NCBI GenBank assembly: GCA_022614795.1
Contig: JAKEHX010000636.1
Location: 1 to 13,886 of the forward strand
Origin: Planctomycetaceae bacterium
GTDB lineage: Bacteria; Planctomycetota; Planctomycetia; Pirellulales; Pirellulaceae
Length of the DNA: 13,886 nucleotides
Direction: 5' to 3'
The notes beneath the pieces were generated by a model that was not told where the DNA came from, ran no database searches, and saw nothing but the letters and a program-made list of their open reading frames with translations. The translations under genes were made by a program, and so were the position numbers. The first letter of the stretch is position 1; every line of letters begins with the position of its first letter. Shown one piece after another: positions 1 to 5,927 of this stretch.

Positions 1-492
1 AGTCGCCAGGCCGGCGCGCCAGGGAGTCGGGGGCGTCAGCTGAAGCCCCCATTCTTCGGTGAGCATCGTATCGACCCACTGGCGGCGGTCCTGCGTGATG
101 ACCTCGACGATGTTGTCGAGCGCGGCCCCCTCAAATCCCTTGTTGCGATAAATCTGGCGGACTTCCTCGCGCTCGCCGTCCGGGATGTGGTCGATGTGCA
201 TCTCTTCCATGCGGCGGAAACGCGCCACGAGCTGCTGCTCGGAGCGGGCGCGGAGGTAATTGCCGGCCGCCATGCTGAACCCGTCGGCCAGGACGTTGGC
301 CAGTCCGAGCACGAACACCACCCCGTTCGACAGGCCGGCCCCTGCCGACCCGGCGACGATCGCAAAGGTGGTGATGGCGCCATCGACGGCCCCCAGCACG
401 AAGTCGCCGAGGTAGCTGTGTTGTGTCGCGGCCGCGATGCGGTGCTTGATCGCTTCGGGGGTGTGCTCGGACTGGAGTTGTTTGGATGGCAT
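1..492 (-). CDS. VIT1/CCC1-family metal ion transporter, N-terminal part (runs off window)
   Basis: The minus strand is open from an ATG at 492 to the window edge, 164 codons with no stop. The protein starts MPSKQLQSEHTPEAIKHRIA. Hydrophobic stretches follow at about residues 28-50 (YLGDFVLGAVDGAITTFAIV) and 54-78, the second ending LADGFSMAAGNYLRARSEQQ. The D-G-x(2)-[ST] region in the first helix and the A-D-G-x-S-M-A-A-G-x-Y motif in the second are typical of VIT1/CCC1 iron and manganese transporters. The next segment, about residues 91-150, is hydrophilic and acidic (RMEEMHIDHIPDGEREE). It corresponds to the cytosolic metal-binding helices between transmembrane helices 2 and 3 in this family. 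The likely role is Fe(II)/Mn(II) export or storage transport at the inner membrane; the substrate is inferred. An in-frame stop lies about 18 bases upstream of the ATG and no clear Shine-Dalgarno is seen. The remaining helices lie outside the window. The gene is divergent from nrfH. Confidence 0.8.
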   Translation of the reverse strand, partial: MPSKQLQSEHTPEAIKHRIAAATQHSYLGDFVLGAVDGAITTFAIVAGSAGAGLSNGVVFVLGLANVLADGFSMAAGNYLRARSEQQLVARFRRMEEMHIDHIPDGEREEVRQIYRNKGFEGAALDNIVEVITQDRRQWVDTMLTEEWGLQLTPPTPWRAGLAT

Positions 493-544
493 GGAGGGAT
501 TGGGAGCTAGGGCTGGGGGGAATTGCTGACTGCCACTCAGCACG

Positions 545-560
545 CCCACGCAAGCGTGGG
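545..560. repeat. Short perfect hairpin in the VIT/nrfH divergent region
   Basis: CCCACGC, AA, GCGTGGG gives a perfect seven-base-pair stem with a two-base loop, between the divergent VIT-family gene and nrfH. There is no T-run on either side, so it is not a standard intrinsic terminator. It resembles the small GC-rich palindromes scattered between other genes of this window. It could also be a regulatory site for either gene. The rest of 493-674 shows no convincing gene. Confidence 0.4.
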
Positions 561-674
561 ACGTGGCACCCGAGATTCGGTCATCGAAGCTTTGCCCTGT
601 AGCGGAATGGACCGAAGTCGATATCATAGACGGCGGTTCGCGTCGGCCCCGCAGGGAAGGTGGTCAGCCCCCCG

Positions 675-1124
675 ATGCGTCGCGTCTCATCTTACGGACT
701 CTTCACGGCTGCTTGCGCTGGCTTCGTGCTGGGGATGGGGGCCTTTACCTTCAACTACGCCGAAGGGACGAGCTATCTCTCGAACGACCCGGCCGCGTGC
801 GTGAACTGCCACATCATGCGCGACCAGTACGACGGCTGGCGGAAGAGCACGCACCACGCGGCGGCGACTTGCAACGACTGCCACGTGCCGCACGATCTGG
901 TCGGCAAGTACGCCACGAAGATCGAGCACGGCCTCCGGCACAGCAAGGGGTTCACGTTCCAGGACTTTCACGAGCCGATTCGGATCAAAGCGAGCAGCCT
1001 GGCGATTGTCGAGCACAACTGCGTTAGGTGCCACCAGTCGCTTGTGGCCGATCTGCCGACGCATGGGAACCAGGTGGATTGTGCGCATTGCCATAGCGGG
1101 ATTGGGCATTCGGCGCGGCCGTAG
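675..1124 (+). CDS. nrfH: NrfH, cytochrome c nitrite reductase small subunit (tetrahaem quinol dehydrogenase)
   Basis: This 149-residue protein has one N-terminal membrane anchor at about residues 8-28 (GLFTAACAGFVLGMGAFTF) and four CxxCH haem c motifs: CVNCH 42-46, CNDCH 66-70, CVRCH 116-120 and CAHCH 136-140. The first motif continues as CVNCHIM. The C-x-x-C-H-x-M pattern is the NrfH signature, in which the Met ligates haem 1. Length and haem spacing fit the NapC/NirT/NrfH family in its short NrfH form. NrfH oxidises menaquinol at the periplasmic face of the membrane and passes electrons to NrfA. The ATG at 675 is preferred because AAGGTGG at about 658-664 is well placed. A GTG at 660 is in frame but has no properly spaced ribosome site. 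nrfA follows on the same strand after about 208 bp, an unusually long gap for this pair. Confidence 0.93.
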   Translation: MRRVSSYGLFTAACAGFVLGMGAFTFNYAEGTSYLSNDPAACVNCHIMRDQYDGWRKSTHHAAATCNDCHVPHDLVGKYATKIEHGLRHSKGFTFQDFHEPIRIKASSLAIVEHNCVRCHQSLVADLPTHGNQVDCAHCHSGIGHSARP

Positions 1125-1137
1125 GAGGGAAGGGCTG

Positions 1138-1164
1138 GGATTTGGGATTTCGGATTTCGGATTT
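1138..1164. repeat. Tandem GGATTT(C/G) 7-bp repeat
   Basis: Four consecutive seven-base units of GGATTTG or GGATTTC lie directly after the nrfH stop codon. They look like a simple tandem repeat. They start the repeat-rich spacer between nrfH and nrfA. Confidence 0.6.
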
Positions 1165-1182
1165 GCGGCGGATGCTGCCTGG

Positions 1183-1221
1183 GTACTTGGTACTGAGTAC
1201 TCGGTACTGCGTACCAAGTGC
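1183..1221. repeat. 39-bp near-perfect palindrome between nrfH and nrfA
   Basis: Arms of 19 bases pair around a single central C. The outer arm GTACTTGGTAC faces GTACCAAGTGC and the inner arm AGTAC faces GTACT. Only two positions (1194/1210 and 1195/1209) are unpaired, plus wobble pairs at 1184/1220 and 1201/1203. The element is built from repeated GTAC and AGTAC steps. There is no T-run after it. As RNA it would form a long hairpin able to attenuate, or protect the 3' end of, an nrfH transcript. As DNA it could be a protein-binding palindrome. The function is not known. Confidence 0.65.
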
Positions 1222-1240
1222 TAACCTCTGACTACTCATG

Positions 1241-1302
1241 TACTCACCTACTCACCACTCACACCACTCACCACTCACCTACTCACCACTCACCTACTCA
1301 CC
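1241..1302. repeat. Degenerate tandem repeat of (TA)CTCACC / CACTCACC units
   Basis: About eight copies of CACTCACC or TACTCACC run almost without interruption, ending 30 bases before the nrfA start codon. A shorter run of the same unit lies at about 6061-6084 upstream of carA, so the motif is used at least twice in the window. The strand is strongly C/T-rich and lacks G. Confidence 0.65.
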
Positions 1303-1332
1303 AACGACTACTCGTAACTTAGGTGTGCACCG

Positions 1333-2916
1333 ATGATCAACCGATTGCCCAATGAGCCGCGGTTTGGGTGGCTGAAGTATCTGCTCATACTGTTGGTATT
1401 CGCAGCAGCCGGGTACGGCGTGATGTCGTTGTACCAGAACATCATGCTCCGCAAGCAGGAGGCACTGCAGACCTCGTTTGCCATCGTGAAGCTGACCGAA
1501 GAGACGCTCGATCCCAAGGAGTGGGGGAAGAATTTTCCGCGGCAGTACGACGCCTATTCGCGGACCGTCGATGTCCAGCGGACCAGGCACGGCGGCAGCG
1601 AGGCGTTCCAGAAGCTCGAGTCCGACCCGCTGCTGGCAACGATCTTCGCCGGCTATGCGTTCGGGGTCGATTACCGCGAGGAACGCGGCCACGCCTACAT
1701 GCTGCGCGATCAGGACATGACCGAGCGGCTCAAGGTCGCCAAGCAACCGGGGGCGTGTCTGCAATGTCACGCTTCCGCACTTCAGGCGTATTGGGACGCG
1801 GGGGTCAAGGCAGGGGTGGCCAGCGACGCGGCGCATCGGCAGGAAGCAGTTTTGAAGGGGTTTGAATACGTTTGTGCCATGCCATACGCCGGGGCGCGCA
1901 AGCTGGTGCAGCATCCGGTCGGGTGCGTCGATTGCCACAATCCCGAGACGATGGCGCTGCGCGTCACGCGGCCCGGCTTTCTCTACGGCATTCGGGCGCT
2001 GGCCAAGTCGGACGAGGCGGTGCCGCATTTGCCGAGCATTGAGACTTGGCGGAAGGGGGAACGCAAGGAAGAGTACGACCCCAATCGCGACGCCAGCCGG
2101 CAGGAGCTGCGGTCGATGGCCTGCGGGCAGTGCCACGTCGAGTATTACTTCAAGGGCGAAGGCAAGCTCCTGACGTATCCTTGGAAGAATGGGCTGAAGG
2201 TCGAGCAGATCGAGAAGTACTACGACGACGAAGCCTGGGCAGACTGGAAGCACGCGCTGAGCGGGGCCGACGTGCTCAAGGCGCAGCACCCCGAGTTTGA
2301 AATGTGGTCGCAGGGAATTCACGCGCGCAGCGGGGTGGCGTGCGCCGATTGCCACATGCCGTATATCCGCGAGGGAGCGATCAAGATCAGCGACCACCAC
2401 GTGCGCAGCCCCTTGCTCAACATTTCGCGGGCCTGCCAGCAGTGCCACAACTATGCCGAGGCGGAGATTCAGGCGCGGGCCGAGGCGATCCAGGATCGGA
2501 CGAGCAAGCTGTTGGCGCGGGCCGAGGCGGCGACGGTCGATGCCATTCATGCGATTCAGTCGGCGGCGGGGGGCGGCGCGACCGATGAGTTGTTGGCGGC
2601 GGCTCGTAAGCTCCATCGGCAGGCGCAGTGGCGGACCGACTTTGTTGCCGCGGAGAATTCCAGCGGCTTTCATGCGCCGCAGGAGTCGGCGCGGATTCTG
2701 GGGGAGGCGATCGACCTGGCGCGGCAAAGCCAACTGGCGGCGGTGAAGGCGACCGGCGCCACGGGGGCCGAAGTGACCGAGCCGGCCGCTGCGTCGTCAT
2801 TGTTAAAGGGCAAGGAGCCGGCTGGATCGGGCGGCGGCAGCCCGGCGGAAGACCCGGCGCCGGCGGCGGGGACTCGCTCGCCTGATGCTGGCGCAAGTGA
2901 CAAGACCAGAGGTTAG
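1333..2916 (+). CDS. nrfA: NrfA, ammonia-forming cytochrome c nitrite reductase catalytic subunit
   Basis: This 527-residue protein catalyses the six-electron reduction of nitrite to ammonium in the periplasm. A hydrophobic segment at 15-34 is a signal peptide or anchor. Five haem motifs appear in NrfA order: CLQCH 142-146, CVDCH 198-202, CGQCH 264-268, CADCH 337-341 and CQQCH 368-372. Haem 3 continues as CGQCHVEYYF. Glu270 and Tyr271 match a calcium ligand and the active-site tyrosine. KAQH at 316-319 gives the other calcium ligands (Lys316, Gln318) and the catalytic His319. SGFHAP at 444-449 matches a conserved distal haem histidine. The first motif has His, where classical NrfA has CxxCK with a lysine ligand at the active-site haem. 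Residues about 475-527 are a low-complexity tail rich in Ala, Gly, Pro and Ser, beyond the usual end of the family. AGGTG at 1320-1324 is a plausible ribosome site. The adjacent nrfH supports the assignment. Confidence 0.93.
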   Translation: MINRLPNEPRFGWLKYLLILLVFAAAGYGVMSLYQNIMLRKQEALQTSFAIVKLTEETLDPKEWGKNFPRQYDAYSRTVDVQRTRHGGSEAFQKLESDPLLATIFAGYAFGVDYREERGHAYMLRDQDMTERLKVAKQPGACLQCHASALQAYWDAGVKAGVASDAAHRQEAVLKGFEYVCAMPYAGARKLVQHPVGCVDCHNPETMALRVTRPGFLYGIRALAKSDEAVPHLPSIETWRKGERKEEYDPNRDASRQELRSMACGQCHVEYYFKGEGKLLTYPWKNGLKVEQIEKYYDDEAWADWKHALSGADVLKAQHPEFEMWSQGIHARSGVACADCHMPYIREGAIKISDHHVRSPLLNISRACQQCHNYAEAEIQARAEAIQDRTSKLLARAEAATVDAIHAIQSAAGGGATDELLAAARKLHRQAQWRTDFVAAENSSGFHAPQESARILGEAIDLARQSQLAAVKATGATGAEVTEPAAASSLLKGKEPAGSGGGSPAEDPAPAAGTRSPDAGASDKTRG

Positions 2917-3082
2917 TCGCCGGCAAGTGTTTGCAGCGATCCCGTCAAAAGCGAGTGAGCGGGTGAGATTCCGTGCAATAAACTGGGCCGCTGGCGCATC
3001 TATACATAATGATACAAGAGCATTATTTGCCAGTTTCAGGATTGTCGTTCGGGACAGGCAGCCAGGAGCGAAGCAACTGCCC

Positions 3083-3108
3083 GCGCATATATGCGCATAC
3101 GCGCATAT
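3083..3108. repeat. Tandem GCGCATA(T/C) units with a 14-bp perfect palindrome
   Basis: Three units beginning GCGCATA start at 3083, 3093 and 3101. The first 14 bases, GCGCATATATGCGC, are a perfect palindrome. The whole stretch alternates purine and pyrimidine, which favours an operator-like or Z-DNA-prone site. It sits in the AT-richer spacer downstream of nrfA, with no gene overlapping it. Confidence 0.5.
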
Positions 3109-3346
3109 CGCCCGTTTTGTCGCAAGTTATTTCAGCATCATATGTTACGACAGATCTTGCCGTCCGAAAAAAAGCAGCTGATGCCATGCGCATGGCGGTC
3201 GGCCGACGAACCTGACGCCGGATCAGTCAGTCCATGACCGGCCACCGTGGCTCTACGCCCGCCGCGCGCCGATAGGTATGTTGAAGGAAAACGCCCCGAG
3301 TTTCGCGAGACAAGCCTTGCGCCAGACGTCTTGACGTCCAAGTGAA

Positions 3347-3387
3347 CCGACGGCACACGGAGTGTGCCTACTACTTAACACCGTCGG
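3347..3387. repeat. Nested inverted repeat upstream of the aminotransferase
   Basis: An outer pair, CCGACGG (3347-3353) and CCGTCGG (3381-3387), encloses a perfect hairpin of GGCACAC, GGA, GTGTGCC at 3352-3368. It ends 11 bases before the aminotransferase ATG, so a transcript starting upstream would carry it in its leader. The sequence has the feel of a dispersed intergenic element, which I recall from Pirellulales genomes but cannot verify here. Confidence 0.45.
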
Positions 3388-3398
3388 CAAAGTCAGCC

Positions 3399-4676
3399 AT
3401 GTCCAGCTCCCCTGCCCCAACTGCCGACTCCACACCCGAATCGCCCGAGCCGCTCAAGCCGTTCCGCATCCAGCTCGCCGAACGGATCAACCGGCTGCCG
3501 CAGTATGTGCTGGCGCGGGTGAATGCACTTTTGCACGAAAAGCGGAAGGCGGGGCAGGATGTGATCGACCTGGGGATGGGCAACCCCAGCGAGCCGCCGC
3601 AAGACGTGGTGATCGAGAAGCTGATGGAGGCGGCCCGCGATCCCAACAACCACGGCTACAGCAAAGCCAACGGCATCTTGAACTTGCGCCGCGAGGTGGC
3701 GGCCAAGTATTTCAAGAAGTTCGGCGTGCGGCTCGATCCCGAGAGTGAGGTGATCGTCACGATCGGCTCGAAGGAGGGTTTCAGCCACATGTGCCTGGCG
3801 GCGATGGGGGCGGGGGAGACGGCGATTATTCCCGCACCTTATTTCCCGGCCCACATGTACGCGATCGTGATGGCGTCGGGGAACGTGATCACGCTCGACG
3901 TCGCCGACAGCGAGAAATTCCTGTCGAACGTCGCCTATACGTGCCAGCACATGACGCCGCGGCCGAAGCTCCTCGTGGTCAATTACCCGCACAACCCGTC
4001 GAGCAAGACCGTCGAGCCGGAGTTTTACGTCGAGGTGGTCAAGCTGGCCCGCCGTTACGGCTTCATGGTGATCAGCGACTTCGCCTATGCCGACGTGGCG
4101 TTCGACGGTTACCAGCCGCCGAGCTTCCTCGCCGCGCCGGGGGCGAAGGAGGTGGGCGTCGAGTTCACCACCATGAGCAAGGGGTACAACATGGCCGGCT
4201 GGCGGGTCGGCTACTGCTGCGGCAATGCCGAGATGGTGCGGGCCCTGGGCATCATCAAGGGTTATTACGACTACGGCCTGTTTCAGGCGATTCAGATCGC
4301 GGCGATCGTCGCCCTGCGGCACACCGAAGCGGCGGTCGAGGCGCAAGCCCGTCTCTATCAGGATCGCAGGGATTTGCTGCTCGACGGCCTCCGCAAGCAG
4401 GGCTGGCAGGTGGAAACGCCGCGGGCCGGCATGTTCTGCTGGGCGAAGTACCCCGAGCCGTGGGCCGGCACGCTGTCGAGCCTCGATTTCTCGATGAAGA
4501 TGCTGGAGGAGGCGAACGTGGCGGTCAGCCCGGGCAGCGGCTTCGGCGCGGCGGGCGAAGGGTACGTGCGAATGGCCCTCGTCGAAAACGAAAACCGCCT
4601 GCGACAGGCCCTGCGGCAGATGGGGCGCGTGCTGGGGGAGCGGAGCGGGAGGGGATTAGAGAAAGTCGGGACGTAG
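3399..4676 (+). CDS. alaC: AlaC-like PLP-dependent class I aminotransferase
   Basis: This 425-residue fold-type I aminotransferase matches the AlaC (YfdZ) glutamate-pyruvate aminotransferase along its whole length. Shared features are INRLPQYV near the start, DLGMGNP (57-63), HGYSKANGILNLRR (85-98), TIGSKEG (121-127), YPHNPSSK (196-203), SDFAYADVAFDG (226-237), SKGYNMAGWRVGY (260-272) and a C-terminal SPGSGFG...VRMALVEN (377-397). Lys261 is the Schiff-base lysine for pyridoxal phosphate. Asn199, Asp227, Tyr230 and Arg269 are the usual cofactor contacts, and Arg391 binds the substrate carboxylate. The likely reaction is pyruvate plus glutamate to alanine plus 2-oxoglutarate. The LL-diaminopimelate aminotransferase branch is close and cannot be excluded. 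The ATG at 3399 is chosen. An in-frame GTG at 3342 would add 19 residues encoded inside the upstream hairpin element, with no family match. No clear Shine-Dalgarno is seen. The enzyme is cytoplasmic and appears monocistronic. Confidence 0.88.
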   Translation: MSSSPAPTADSTPESPEPLKPFRIQLAERINRLPQYVLARVNALLHEKRKAGQDVIDLGMGNPSEPPQDVVIEKLMEAARDPNNHGYSKANGILNLRREVAAKYFKKFGVRLDPESEVIVTIGSKEGFSHMCLAAMGAGETAIIPAPYFPAHMYAIVMASGNVITLDVADSEKFLSNVAYTCQHMTPRPKLLVVNYPHNPSSKTVEPEFYVEVVKLARRYGFMVISDFAYADVAFDGYQPPSFLAAPGAKEVGVEFTTMSKGYNMAGWRVGYCCGNAEMVRALGIIKGYYDYGLFQAIQIAAIVALRHTEAAVEAQARLYQDRRDLLLDGLRKQGWQVETPRAGMFCWAKYPEPWAGTLSSLDFSMKMLEEANVAVSPGSGFGAAGEGYVRMALVENENRLRQALRQMGRVLGERSGRGLEKVGT

Positions 4677-4689
4677 GATGAAAAGTCAC

Positions 4690-4726
4690 TTGCACAGTGG
4701 CGCGTGTAGTGGTAATATTTTACCAC
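4690..4726 (+). promoter_or_regulatory. Putative sigma70-type promoter with overlapping operator-like hairpin
   Basis: TTGCAC (4690-4695) and TAATAT (4713-4718) are spaced by exactly 17 bases, giving partial matches to -35 (3 of 6) and -10 (4 of 6). The -10 lies inside a perfect inverted repeat of GTGGTAA, TATT, TTACCAC at 4709-4726. Transcription would begin about 24 bases before the ATG at 4749. A dyad over the -10 is typical of a repressor-controlled promoter, consistent with autoregulation of the following toxin-like gene. This is pattern matching only. Confidence 0.4.
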
Positions 4727-4748
4727 AGACACGGATGTACTATTACAT

Positions 4749-5003
4749 ATGCCAAACTGGGACATCATCTGGGATTTGGACGATGACCCTTTGGGGAACG
4801 TTGCTCACATCGACGAACATGGAGTGACAAAAGACGAGGTTGCAGAAGTGCTGCGCGATCCGCTGACGATTGACGTGAGCCGGTCGTCGGGCAATCCAAT
4901 CGCCTTTGGAATCACAAGCAGTGGCAGATCGCTTGCGGTCCTGTTCGAGCAAGTCGATGACGACCGCGTTTATCCTCTCACCGCATACGATGTCGAATTC
5001 TGA
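4749..5003 (+). CDS. Small toxin-like protein, BrnT/RelE-like (possible TA toxin)
   Basis: This 84-residue acidic protein begins MPNWDIIWDLDDDPLGNVAH. It has the layout of small toxins of the BrnT-like group within the RelE-like fold: an N-terminal W-D-x(2)-D-D-P-x-G-N-x-x-H-I-x-E-H-G-V-T segment, a helix KDEVAEVLRDP (28-38), and C-terminal strands GRSLAVLFEQV and DRVYPLTAYDV. Similar small proteins are commonly encoded next to an XRE-type antitoxin, and such a gene lies downstream on the same strand at 5277. If the assignment holds, the protein would be a ribosome-dependent or free ribonuclease neutralised by that partner. The activity is inferred and no catalytic residue can be assigned with certainty. 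A candidate promoter with a dyad lies just upstream. The 273-bp gap to the putative antitoxin is much longer than usual. Confidence 0.6.
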   Translation: MPNWDIIWDLDDDPLGNVAHIDEHGVTKDEVAEVLRDPLTIDVSRSSGNPIAFGITSSGRSLAVLFEQVDDDRVYPLTAYDVEF

Positions 5004-5045
5004 GAGCATGAGTTTGCAAGCTGGATTGAGTCAGCGTAATGCCCA

Positions 5046-5066
5046 CGGAGAGGCCTAGTTTCTCCG
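5046..5066. repeat. Hairpin after the toxin-like gene
   Basis: CGGAGA (5046-5051) and TCTCCG (5061-5066) form a six-base stem with a nine-base loop, 43 bases after the stop codon of the toxin-like gene. No T-run follows. It may be a weak transcript end or part of the control region of the helix-turn-helix gene. Confidence 0.3.
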
Positions 5067-5068
5067 AC

Positions 5069-5122
5069 GAGTCATGTAACCTTCCTATCGTTGTTTCGTA
5101 GTTCTTTGAGTCATGTAACCTT
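5069..5122. repeat. Two 15-bp direct repeats in the toxin/HTH spacer
   Basis: GAGTCATGTAACCTT occurs exactly at 5069-5083 and again at 5108-5122, a 39-bp offset. Two exact copies this close to each other are unlikely by chance. They could be binding sites for the downstream helix-turn-helix protein or the trace of a local duplication. Confidence 0.6.
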
Positions 5123-5165
5123 TGACCTTCCGCAGTTGACTAGCCGCGGCCACATTGGAAGCTCT

Positions 5166-5185
5166 AAGGCGACAAATGTCGCCTT
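5166..5185. promoter_or_regulatory. Perfect 20-bp dyad upstream of the HTH gene
   Basis: AAGGCGACA, AA, TGTCGCCTT is a perfect inverted repeat with nine-base arms, about 90 bases before the start of the helix-turn-helix gene. A little downstream CCGCGG occurs twice (5204-5209 and 5218-5223). Dyads of this size are the usual operators of XRE-family autorepressors. The role is inferred from position and symmetry. Confidence 0.45.
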
Positions 5186-5276
5186 GACCTTGAGATGTTC
5201 TTTCCGCGGCTGATTGACCGCGGACAGAATTGAACCCAAAGGACTCCCCACGCCCGGCCACGCCGGGAGGAGTTCC

Positions 5277-5627
5277 ATGAAACGCAACATCAAGCACACC
5301 ACGCGCGACAGATACTTGACCCCTGAAGAAGGGGCGAAGTACCGCGCCATTCGCCAGCAGATTGAGGCCGAAAAACCCGAAATCGCCGCGCGCATTCGCC
5401 GGCAGTTGGTCGCCATATCGTCGATCCAGAAGGTCTTTGAACAACTCCGCGAAATCCGCGAAACGAAGGGTTTGAGTCTGCGCGACGTGCAGGATTTGAC
5501 CGGCATCGACGCTTCGGCACTGTCGAAGCTCGAACGGGGTGAACGGGAGAATTTCACGGTCGATACGCTGGTGCGATATGCCCAGGCACTGGGGAAGCAA
5601 GTCGCGGTCAGTGTCTCGGATGGTTAG
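5277..5627 (+). CDS. XRE-family helix-turn-helix protein (possible antitoxin/regulator)
   Basis: This 116-residue protein has a helical N-terminal part (about 1-55, including LTPEEGAKYRAIRQQIEAEK) followed by an XRE/Cro-type helix-turn-helix domain at about 60-110: FEQLREIRETKGLSLRDVQD, LTGIDASALSKLERGE and FTVDTLVRYAQALGKQV. The second block contains the recognition helix, and the last block is the usual closing helix of the fold. The ATG at 5277 has GGGAGGAG at 5265-5272, with GGAGG six bases before the start, the best ribosome site in this part of the window. A longer in-frame reading from 5214 would add 21 residues ahead of that site and is rejected. Proteins of this build often act as antitoxin and autorepressor for a BrnT/RelE-like toxin, which fits the toxin-like gene upstream. 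The long spacer, with dyads and direct repeats, suggests it has its own promoter. It could also be a stand-alone regulator. Confidence 0.8.
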   Translation: MKRNIKHTTRDRYLTPEEGAKYRAIRQQIEAEKPEIAARIRRQLVAISSIQKVFEQLREIRETKGLSLRDVQDLTGIDASALSKLERGERENFTVDTLVRYAQALGKQVAVSVSDG

Positions 5628-5651
5628 CAGTCAGCAAATCGGATCTTAGCT

Positions 5652-5669
5652 GGGAGCAAACCTGCTCCC
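5652..5669 (+). terminator. Hairpin after the HTH gene, weak terminator candidate
   Basis: GGGAGCA, AACC, TGCTCCC is a perfect seven-base stem with a four-base loop, 25 bases after the stop codon of the helix-turn-helix gene. No T-run follows, so termination efficiency is doubtful. The next bases carry further complementary segments (GACCAAA 5688-5694 with TTTGGTC 5717-5723). Confidence 0.35.
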
Positions 5670-5794
5670 GGTGCATGGCAGATTGACGACCAAATTCGGC
5701 ACACCGGGGGACTAGGTTTGGTCCCGGCTAAGGGAGGAAACGCGAAGTATCCGCCTCCTAGCCCCCGTCCGCCCAAACGCTACAATTCGCTGAA

Positions 5795-5873
5795 TTTGCC
5801 GCATCCACCCAGGCGAGGCAGAGCGTCGCGGGAGTTTCGTCCCACGCGGAGCCTGGACGGAGTGAGCGGTAAA
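5795..5873. other. Nested RNA-like secondary structure in the HTH/carA spacer
   Basis: Three helices nest in 79 bases. TTTGCCGC (5795-5802) pairs with GCGGTAAA (5866-5873). CCAGGC (5809-5814) pairs with GCCTGG (5851-5856), extended by TCC/GGA across an internal loop. An apical stem joins CGCGGGA (5827-5833) with TCCCACGCG (5840-5848) using a two-base bulge. One outer pair is a G-U wobble if the plus strand is the RNA and an A-C mismatch if the minus strand is. No protein frame here is convincing. Confidence 0.4.
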
Positions 5874-5888
5874 TCGACTCAAGAAACG

Positions 5889-5927
5889 AAAAAGGAGGTC
5901 TCTTGCTCGCCGCAACAAGAGGCCTCC
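5889..5927 (-). terminator. Intrinsic terminator on the minus strand
   Basis: Read on the minus strand, GGAGGCCTCTTG, a ten-base loop and CAAGAGACCTCC make a 12-base stem with one mismatch, followed at once by TTTTT (plus positions 5893-5889). This is the only textbook Rho-independent terminator in the window. It ends no protein gene: nothing convincing is encoded on the minus strand between it and carA, which points to a short untranslated transcript. Confidence 0.7.

Larger units (their letters stand above)
2917..3398. other. Intergenic region without a supported gene
   Basis: The 482 bases between nrfA and the aminotransferase contain several short open frames, none with family-like sequence, a good start or protein-like composition. 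Roughly 2940-3180 is visibly richer in A and T than its surroundings and may hold promoters or a transcript end. It contains the GCGCATAT repeat block. From about 3225 the sequence becomes GC-rich again and carries two GACGTC sites (3325-3330, 3333-3338) and the nested hairpin at 3347-3387. I see no tRNA or known RNA here. Confidence 0.5.

Noticed and set aside
187..510. Plus-strand open frame of 107 codons opposite the VIT-family gene
   Set aside because: It is the antisense of a clear VIT1/CCC1 protein and has no family-like sequence. The minus-strand frame, open to the window edge, explains this stretch.
660..674. GTG at 660 as the start of nrfH
   Set aside because: Its upstream purine-rich stretch is too close. 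The ATG at 675 has AAGGTGG at a normal distance.
523..1027. Two plus-strand frames overlapping nrfH
   Set aside because: They are other-frame readings of nrfH with Arg-rich random composition. The nrfH frame has four CxxCH motifs.
1241..1302. CRISPR array
   Set aside because: The CTCACC units are seven or eight bases long with no unique spacers, so this is a simple tandem repeat.
1294..2733. Minus-strand frame of 479 codons opposite nrfA
   Set aside because: A long antisense frame is expected in GC-rich DNA with strong third-position bias. nrfA has all catalytic and haem motifs.
3342..3398. GTG at 3342 as the start of the aminotransferase
   Set aside because: The extra 19 residues come from the hairpin element and do not match the family.
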